Shown one piece after another: positions 34,184 through 39,192 of a DNA stretch of 39,192 nt. The notes beneath the pieces are model-generated. The model was given only the letters and a program-made list of their open reading frames with translations. It ran no database searches and was not told where the DNA came from. Within the stretch, counting starts at the first letter, position 1; each line of letters starts with the position of its first letter. The stretch spans positions 1-39,192 of the forward strand of contig CAJXBY010000003.1 in NCBI GenBank assembly GCA_913051905.1, read 5' to 3'. Both the position numbers and the translations under genes were made by a program. The DNA comes from an uncultured Gammaproteobacteria bacterium. Its GTDB lineage: Bacteria; Pseudomonadota; Gammaproteobacteria; Arenicellales; UBA868.

Positions 34184-35527
34184 ATGTCCCGTCAAAGACC
34201 CTACCGAATCGGCACCGGTGCCGGGTTCTCCTCCGACCGCCTTGACCCCGCCATAGACCTGGTCAAGCGCGGCCGGCTTGACGCGATTGTCTTCGAGTGT
34301 GTCGGCGAACGCACCCTGGCCTATGGTCACCGCGACCGCCTTGCCGACCCGTCGGCGGGCTACAACCGCCTTCTGGAGACTCGCCTGCGGGCCATACTGC
34401 CGCTTTGCAGGGCGCACGGGACCCGGTTGATCACCAACATGGGGGTCGCCAATCCCCAAGGTGCGGCGGAGGCGGCACTTCGGGTGGCCAGTGAACTGGA
34501 CCTCGATGGACTCCGAATCGCCGTGATCACGGGAGACGATGTATCGAGCCATATCACCTGCGACACGCACCTGCTCGAGCCCGATTGCAGTGTTGCCGAG
34601 ACAGGTCGCAGACCGATCGGGGCCAATGCTTATCTTGGCGCCGACGCCATTGCCCCGGCGTTGCAGGCCGGTGCCGACCTCATCATCACCGGTCGGGTTG
34701 CGGACCCTGCCCTTTTTCTGGCACCCATCGCCCATCACTTCGACTGGGCGAACGACGACTGGCCAATACTCGGTGCGGGCACGCTGGTTGGTCATCTGAT
34801 GGAATGTGCTGCCCAGGTTACCGGGGGCTATTTTGCCGATCCGGGCTACAAGGATGTCTCCAACCTTGCCTTTGTCGGATTTCCACTCGCCGAGGTCGAT
34901 GCCACCGGCAGCGCGGTCATCACCAAACTTCCTGCTACCGGCGGTTGTGTGGACATCCGAACCGTCAAAGAACAGATGCTGTACGAGGTGCACGACCCGG
35001 CCGCCTACCTGACACCGGATGTGACCGCGGATTTTTCAGGCGTGCGTGTCATTCCGGACGGTGAAGACCGGGTCCGGGTCTCGGGAGCCCGTGGACGGGA
35101 GCGGCCGGATCAACTGAAGGTCACCGTCGCGTTTGACGGTGGCTACCTTGCCGAAGCGGAAGTCTCGTACGCCGGGGCGGGTGCCGCGGAGCGTGCCCGG
35201 GTGGCAGGACAGATCGTCGAGGAGCGCCTGGCCACAGTGCACGGTATCGATGCTTCATGCCGCACCGACCTGATTGGCTTGAATGCCCTGCATGGCAGCA
35301 CGGTGACGGAGCCCGAAGACCTCCGGGATATCCGATTGCGGATCGCGCTGCGAAGCGGCGACCGCCAAGATGCCGAGGCTGTACTGTGGGAGGTTGAGGC
35401 CCTGCTGTGTTGCGGGCCAGCTGGCGGCGGCGGGTACCGTGGCCGGGTCGATCACAGCGTCCTCACTTACTCGACGTTCCTGCCGCGAAACACGGTCCAG
35501 CCATCTTTCGATATCCTTAACGTATGA
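34184..35527 (+). CDS. AtuA-like (DUF1446) acyclic terpene utilisation family protein
   Basis: A 447-residue protein of the AtuA/DUF1446 family, found in terpene and other acyl-acid degradation clusters; its reaction is unknown. Recognisable segments are IGTGAGFSSDR at the N-terminus, LITNMGVANPQGAA, ADLIITGRVADPALFLAP, GTLVGHLMECAAQVTGGYFADPG and ATGGCVDIRTVKEQMLYEVHDP. In many relatives a ferredoxin-fold domain follows in the same chain; here it is a separate gene whose ATG overlaps this stop (ATGA, 35524-35527). It belongs to a coupled cassette with that domain and a PLP enzyme. Confidence 0.88.
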   Translation: MSRQRPYRIGTGAGFSSDRLDPAIDLVKRGRLDAIVFECVGERTLAYGHRDRLADPSAGYNRLLETRLRAILPLCRAHGTRLITNMGVANPQGAAEAALRVASELDLDGLRIAVITGDDVSSHITCDTHLLEPDCSVAETGRRPIGANAYLGADAIAPALQAGADLIITGRVADPALFLAPIAHHFDWANDDWPILGAGTLVGHLMECAAQVTGGYFADPGYKDVSNLAFVGFPLAEVDATGSAVITKLPATGGCVDIRTVKEQMLYEVHDPAAYLTPDVTADFSGVRVIPDGEDRVRVSGARGRERPDQLKVTVAFDGGYLAEAEVSYAGAGAAERARVAGQIVEERLATVHGIDASCRTDLIGLNALHGSTVTEPEDLRDIRLRIALRSGDRQDAEAVLWEVEALLCCGPAGGGGYRGRVDHSVLTYSTFLPRNTVQPSFDILNV

Positions 35528-35895
35528 GCTGCACCATCGAACTGCGAGAGATCGCCCATGCCAGGGCCGGCGACAAAGGCAACCGGTCGAACGTCGCCGT
35601 CTTTGCCCACTGCCCCGATGATTACGCCATAATTGTCGATCAGGTCACCCCTGAGCGGGTCAAGAGCGCCTTCGGCCACATGCTGCACGGGCCGGTCACA
35701 CGCTACACGCTGCCAACCCTGAACGGAATCAACCTGGTGATGGACGATGCACTCGGTGGTGGGGTCAACGAGTCCTTGAATCTCGACAGCCATGGCAAAT
35801 CATGGAGCTTCATGATTCTATCGTTGACGGTCGAGGTGAGCGACGCAGTCGCCCGACGCCTGGGACAACCCACGAGCCCGGAAGCCGGACCATGA
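35524..35895 (+). CDS. AtuA C-terminal ferredoxin-fold domain as a separate protein
   Basis: A 123-residue protein beginning with a strand, then AHARAGDKGNRSNVAVFA, which is the hallmark of the domain that ends full-length AtuA proteins, and continuing with GPVTRYTLPTLNGINLVMDDALGGG. It has no signal peptide or membrane segment. It overlaps AtuA by four bases upstream and the PLP enzyme by four bases downstream (ATGA at 35892-35895), so the three proteins are probably made in step and likely form a complex. Biochemical function is unknown. Confidence 0.85.
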   Translation: MSCTIELREIAHARAGDKGNRSNVAVFAHCPDDYAIIVDQVTPERVKSAFGHMLHGPVTRYTLPTLNGINLVMDDALGGGVNESLNLDSHGKSWSFMILSLTVEVSDAVARRLGQPTSPEAGP

Positions 35896-37148
35896 TTAAC
35901 AAGCGCTTTCCAGCGGAAGGCAGTCCACGGGAGAGCGTTCTCGCCCAGCTCGTGAACCAGCGCGATGCCGATCCCACATGGTACGGCCCCAGGCTTTTCA
36001 TCGGCGGAAGCTATTACGGGGGAGACGACGTGTTGCGTGTGGCCAACGATGCCAGCCGCCTGTACCAGAACCACAATGCGCTCTACGCCGCGAAACGGTT
36101 CCCTGCGCTGGTTTCACTCGAGAAGAACATCATTGGCGCCTGTCTCGAACTCTTCAATGGTCCGGACAGTGCCGGCGGCAACCTGACCAGTGGTGGAACC
36201 GAAAGCCTTCTGCTGGCCGTGATGACGGCCCGCGACTGGGCTGCGGACCAGCGACCGGTGCCCGGTATCCCGGAAATTGTGGTGCCTGAAGCCGCTCATC
36301 CGGGTTTTGATAAGGCCGCCCACCTGATGGGTCTTAAGGCGCATCGTTTACAGCAAAGCACGGACTACCGGGCCGATCCCGCACAACTTGCCGCGGCGGT
36401 CGGTGACAACACCATCATGGTCGTCGCCTCAGCGCCGTCCTATCCATTCGGCGTGACGGACCCGGTGAAGGACATTGCCAGGCTTGCCCGCGACCGGAAG
36501 CTGTGGTGCCATGTCGATGCCTGCCACGGGGGATTTGTGTTGCCCTTTGCCCGGCAACTGGGTCGGACGATTCCGGATTTTGATTTTGCCGTGGACGGCG
36601 TGACTTCAATCTCGGTGGATATTCACAAACTGGGATACGCCAACAAGGGGGTATCCGCCCTGCTGCTTCAGGACGCCGCGCTTGAGCGGCACCAGCGTTA
36701 CAGCTTCGATGATTGGCCGGCGGGACTCTATTCGACCGCTGGGTTGTCCGGTTCCCGGTCAGCCGGCGGCACGGCCTCGGCCTGGGCGGTGATGCACTAC
36801 CTGGGTGTGACCGGCTACCGCGAAGTTGTGGCCGAGATACTTTCAGCCCGCGACCGGCTGATCGACGGTATTGAATCGATTGCCGGTCTGCACGTCCTGG
36901 GAGAGCCCGATGCCTATCTTGTGGCCGTGGCTTCAGACCAGGTCGACATCCTCGCAGTCGACGATTTTATGGCGGAGCGCGGCTGGACCGGTGGTCAACT
37001 CAAGCGACCGCCCGCGATCCACTTGTTTCTGGACCGTTCGAATGCGATCAGCATTGATGCTTATCTTCGGGACCTGGCCGATGCGGCCAACCGGGTGCGG
37101 GCAGGTGACCGGGCGGGCCCACGCGCGGCCCAGGTCTATACCCGCTAA
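35892..37148 (+). CDS. PLP-dependent decarboxylase/sphingosine-1-phosphate lyase-like enzyme
   Basis: A 418-residue fold-type I PLP enzyme of the group II decarboxylase/S1P-lyase branch. NLTSGGTES (97-105) binds the phosphate, D209 (CHVDACHGG) the pyridine nitrogen, and K246 (VDIHKLGY) forms the Schiff base. YGPRLFIGGSYYGGDD and QNHNALYAAKRFP near the N-terminus match S1P-lyase-like bacterial proteins. The start at ATG 35892 overlaps the preceding stop (ATGA); an upstream extension to 35802 lies inside that gene. A carbon-carbon lyase or an amino-acid decarboxylase are both possible. Being coupled to the AtuA pair is the main clue to its role. Confidence 0.9.
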   Translation: MINKRFPAEGSPRESVLAQLVNQRDADPTWYGPRLFIGGSYYGGDDVLRVANDASRLYQNHNALYAAKRFPALVSLEKNIIGACLELFNGPDSAGGNLTSGGTESLLLAVMTARDWAADQRPVPGIPEIVVPEAAHPGFDKAAHLMGLKAHRLQQSTDYRADPAQLAAAVGDNTIMVVASAPSYPFGVTDPVKDIARLARDRKLWCHVDACHGGFVLPFARQLGRTIPDFDFAVDGVTSISVDIHKLGYANKGVSALLLQDAALERHQRYSFDDWPAGLYSTAGLSGSRSAGGTASAWAVMHYLGVTGYREVVAEILSARDRLIDGIESIAGLHVLGEPDAYLVAVASDQVDILAVDDFMAERGWTGGQLKRPPAIHLFLDRSNAISIDAYLRDLADAANRVRAGDRAGPRAAQVYTR

Positions 37149-37173
37149 ATGCAACGGTAATAGAGGCAAAACC

Positions 37174-38073
37174 ATGAATCTGACCGCACCTTCTCCGAAC
37201 GCCCCCACTGTAGACAAATCCGTTTACGACCGGGACGGTTATCTTTGCCCTGTCAGGGTCATGCCGGAGGGAGAGATGGCGGAGATCCGGCATCGGCTCG
37301 AAAGCTATTTGGCTCGAGCGAAACGTGACCCCAAGGACGATTTGCTGCTTCATTTCAAGGTCCACATGGCGTTCACCTGGGCCGATGCCCTGATTCGACA
37401 CCCGGTTGTACTGGAGGCCGTCGAGACCCTCATCGGCCCCGATATCCTGGTCTGGAACACCGCAGTCATGATGAAGAATTCCCACCAGCCGGACTTCGTC
37501 AGCTACCACCAGGATGTCTTGTACTGGGGCAACCATCCCGACCACGTCGTCGGGGCCTGGATAGCGCTCAATGACAGCACTTCGGAAAAAGGCTGCGTGC
37601 GCGTCTTTCCCGGCAGTCACAAACTCGGCATCCTGCCCCACACCGACACTTTTGGTAAGGACAACATGCTGTCCCGAGGTCAGGCGGTGAGCACCGAACT
37701 GGATCACTCGAAGAGCACTGAAATGGTCCTGCGTGCCGGCGAGATGTCGCTGCACCACACCCGTACCGTCCATGGATCGCAGCCCAACCGGTCCGATGAG
37801 GCGCGGCTGGGATTCGTGATCACCTTCATGGCGCCGGCCACTACCATGATGGGCCCACGTACCGGTGCTACTCTGGTCCGAGGTGCGGACAACTACGGGC
37901 ACTTCGATCTAGAGGATAGCCGCCCGGCGGCCGATCTGGATGCGGCCGCGCTCGCCGCACACGATGTCGCCATGGGGCCTTTTGCTGCGGCTATCAACGT
38001 CGGCGCCCAGCAGGATGGCCGGATGTCTCCAGCGCGGGTAGCCGACTACGAAAGCCGTAAATCGGCAACCTAG
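37174..38073 (+). CDS. Phytanoyl-CoA dioxygenase (PhyH) family protein, copy 2
   Basis: A 299-residue Fe(II)/2-oxoglutarate oxygenase. The iron ligands are H112 and D114 (SYHQDVLYWG) and H200 (TVHGSQPNRSD); GCVRVFPGSHK is the family signature. It is longer than copy 1, with an N-terminal lead and a C-terminal tail after the barrel. The ATG at 37174 is chosen because AGAGG lies eight bases upstream; an open frame begins earlier inside the PLP gene. It follows the PLP enzyme by 25 bases and precedes the SDR, so hydroxylation followed by oxidation of the new alcohol is a plausible sequence (inference). Confidence 0.9.
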   Translation: MNLTAPSPNAPTVDKSVYDRDGYLCPVRVMPEGEMAEIRHRLESYLARAKRDPKDDLLLHFKVHMAFTWADALIRHPVVLEAVETLIGPDILVWNTAVMMKNSHQPDFVSYHQDVLYWGNHPDHVVGAWIALNDSTSEKGCVRVFPGSHKLGILPHTDTFGKDNMLSRGQAVSTELDHSKSTEMVLRAGEMSLHHTRTVHGSQPNRSDEARLGFVITFMAPATTMMGPRTGATLVRGADNYGHFDLEDSRPAADLDAAALAAHDVAMGPFAAAINVGAQQDGRMSPARVADYESRKSAT

Positions 38074-38128
38074 ATCGCGCTCTACCACAATACTCTGCGT
38101 TCACCAACCAAAGAGAGGAATGTTCACT

Positions 38129-38899
38129 ATGCGACTGAAAAACAAAATCGCCCTGATCACAGCTGCGGCCTCTGGCATGGGACGGGCCGGAACCCTTCGT
38201 TTCGCCGCTGAAGGTGCCCAGGTGGCGGCTGTCGATATCGATCAGGACGCTCTGGATGCTGTGGTCAAGGAAGTGACCGATGCCGGCGGCAGCGCTGTTG
38301 GCATCTGCGCCGATCTCACCCAGGATACCGACTGTCACCGGATCGTCGATGATACCGTCGCGGCGTTCGGCGGACTGGACCTCTTGTGGAACCATGTCGG
38401 TCATCCCGGTCCGTCATCGGTGGAAGGCATAGACCCTGACGACTACGAGATCGCAATGGATCTCAACGTACGTTCAGTTTTCTGGACGACGGGCAAGGCC
38501 ATTCCCGAGTTGCGCAAACGCGGAGGCGGCAGCATCCTCTTCACGGCATCGATTGCGGGGCTGATTGGCTCGCCGTTCAGTCCAGTGTATTCCGCGGCCA
38601 AATGGGGTGTGAACGGCATGATGGCGTCCTTGGCGGGCCGCCTCGCTGCGGACAACATTCGTGTCAACAGCGTCTGCCCCGGACCAACAGAGACACCGAT
38701 GTTGGATATCTTTATGGGACGGCCGGACCAGGAGACGGACCGTGAAGCCAACCAGGCGATGATGGAGAAACTGACGCCTCTAGGCCGGATCGGTCAGCCT
38801 GAGGAGATCGCCAACGCGGCATTGTTCCTGTTATCGGATGAAGCATCTTTTATCACCGGCGTTGCGTTACCGGTCGATGGGGGTTTTGTCTCCAAGTAA
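38129..38899 (+). CDS. Short-chain dehydrogenase/reductase
   Basis: A 256-residue classical SDR. The cofactor loop reads TAAASGMGR (11-19), D36 at the end of strand 2 suggests NAD(H), the catalytic serine is S141 (TASIAG), and the pair is Y154/K158. The usual NNAG is NHVG here. The C-terminus GVALPVDGGF is normal. ATG 38129 is preferred over 38120 because AGAGG is then ten bases upstream instead of touching the start. It lies between the second PhyH oxygenase and the LDH2-type gene and probably oxidises a hydroxylated intermediate to a ketone. Confidence 0.92.
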   Translation: MRLKNKIALITAAASGMGRAGTLRFAAEGAQVAAVDIDQDALDAVVKEVTDAGGSAVGICADLTQDTDCHRIVDDTVAAFGGLDLLWNHVGHPGPSSVEGIDPDDYEIAMDLNVRSVFWTTGKAIPELRKRGGGSILFTASIAGLIGSPFSPVYSAAKWGVNGMMASLAGRLAADNIRVNSVCPGPTETPMLDIFMGRPDQETDREANQAMMEKLTPLGRIGQPEEIANAALFLLSDEASFITGVALPVDGGFVSK

Positions 38900-38959
38900 A
38901 CCTGGGGCATCATTCGGTGCTGACTCCATCGCCCCCGACAGCAACAGGATCCGCTAACG

Positions 38960-39192
38960 ATGATCATCGACCACAAGAACCTGCGTACTCTTGCCAGAGA
39001 GATGTTGGTTGCGGCCGGCAGCGAAGGTGACGAACCCGAAATCGTCTCCGACAACCTGGTCGATGCCAATCTGCTCGGTCACGACAGCCACGGCATCGGC
39101 ATGCTGCCGCGCTACCTGAGAGCGGTCCGGTCCGGGGAACTGAACGTTAACCAGCACGCCCGGATCGATGTCGACACGGGCCCGCTGATCAC
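38960..39192 (+). CDS. Malate/L-lactate dehydrogenase (LDH2) family, 3' end missing
   Basis: The first 77 codons of an LDH2/MDH2-type NAD(P)-dependent oxidoreductase, cut by the window edge. The N-terminal helices end in the family hallmark GHDSHGIGMLPRY (residues 40-52), whose histidine is catalytic in this family. These enzymes oxidise 2-hydroxy acids, for example lactate, malate, ureidoglycolate or 2,3-diketogulonate-type compounds. The ATG at 38960 has AGGA eleven bases upstream. The orientation and 60-base gap suggest it continues the plus-strand operon. Confidence 0.88.
   Translation, partial: MIIDHKNLRTLAREMLVAAGSEGDEPEIVSDNLVDANLLGHDSHGIGMLPRYLRAVRSGELNVNQHARIDVDTGPLI

Noticed and set aside
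34100..34993. 297-codon minus-strand frame across the MFS/AtuA junction, and similar frames at 29258-30148 and 37048-37902
   Set aside because: All are antisense to well-supported plus-strand genes, and none shows a recognisable motif or a convincing ribosome-binding site.
1..39192. CRISPR array, tRNA/rRNA genes, insertion sequences, phage or defence systems
   Set aside because: No regularly spaced repeats, cloverleaf-type sequences, transposase or integrase motifs, or defence domains were seen on reading through the window. A dedicated tRNA or repeat search was not possible.

Overview
The window is a 39 kb bacterial catabolic region. Shine-Dalgarno sequences of the AGGAGG type, overlapping ATGA stop/start junctions and the gene families present point to a proteobacterium. 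A cupin resembling DMSP lyases makes a marine habitat plausible, but that is inference and I cannot name a genus. GC content is moderate to high. It is visibly lower in the first gene: my hand counts of single 60-base lines gave about 47% at 601-660 and 781-840, against about 63% at 34861-34920. I see no tRNA, rRNA, CRISPR array, transposase, integrase or phage gene, and no transcriptional regulator.

Left part (1 to about 21.8 kb): peptide and amide scavenging. A peptide ABC importer (dppB, dppC, dppD, dppF on the minus strand, 7115 to 3212) is followed by an M81 (MlrC/microcystinase C type) metallopeptidase. A second M81 gene diverges from dppB and a third lies tail to tail with the second. 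Two paralogous peptide-binding proteins sit apart from the permease genes, at 1-1461 (cut by the window edge) and 20199-21794. Around them are an M20 amidohydrolase, a minus-strand operon of SDR, EamA exporter, EthD-like protein and metal-dependent amidohydrolase, and a D-threonine aldolase/D-serine dehydratase type PLP enzyme. A second minus-strand operon holds the binding protein, an NHL beta-propeller, an N-acyl-D-amino-acid deacylase and an M19 dipeptidase relative. Together these suggest uptake and breakdown of short peptides that may carry D-residues, beta/gamma linkages or N-acyl groups.

Middle part (22.2 to 29.3 kb): mixed short-chain acid metabolism. An FAH-family hydrolase, a DMSP-lyase-like cupin and an NAD-dependent epimerase lie on the plus strand and converge on an amidase. 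Then come an HpaI-type aldolase and a D-2-hydroxyacid dehydrogenase, translationally coupled, converging on an RraA/HMG-aldolase-family gene.

Right part (29.4 to 39.2 kb): one long plus-strand run of ten genes. It holds an altronate/galactarate dehydratase (UxaA/GarD type), a PhyH dioxygenase, a DapA/NanA-type lyase, an MFS carboxylate-type transporter, an AtuA (DUF1446) protein with its C-terminal domain as a separate gene, a PLP decarboxylase/S1P-lyase-like enzyme, a second PhyH dioxygenase, an SDR and the start of an LDH2-family dehydrogenase. This reads as a hydroxy-acid or sugar-acid degradation cluster with an unknown side branch built around AtuA, the PLP lyase and the oxygenases.

The most interesting points are the three M81 peptidases grouped with one importer and D-amino-acid enzymes; a strong hairpin plus U-tract in the leader of the importer operon; the M19 relative lacking three of five metal ligands; the DMSP-lyase-like cupin; and the split AtuA/PLP-lyase cassette. 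All functions are family-level readings by eye, with no database search.
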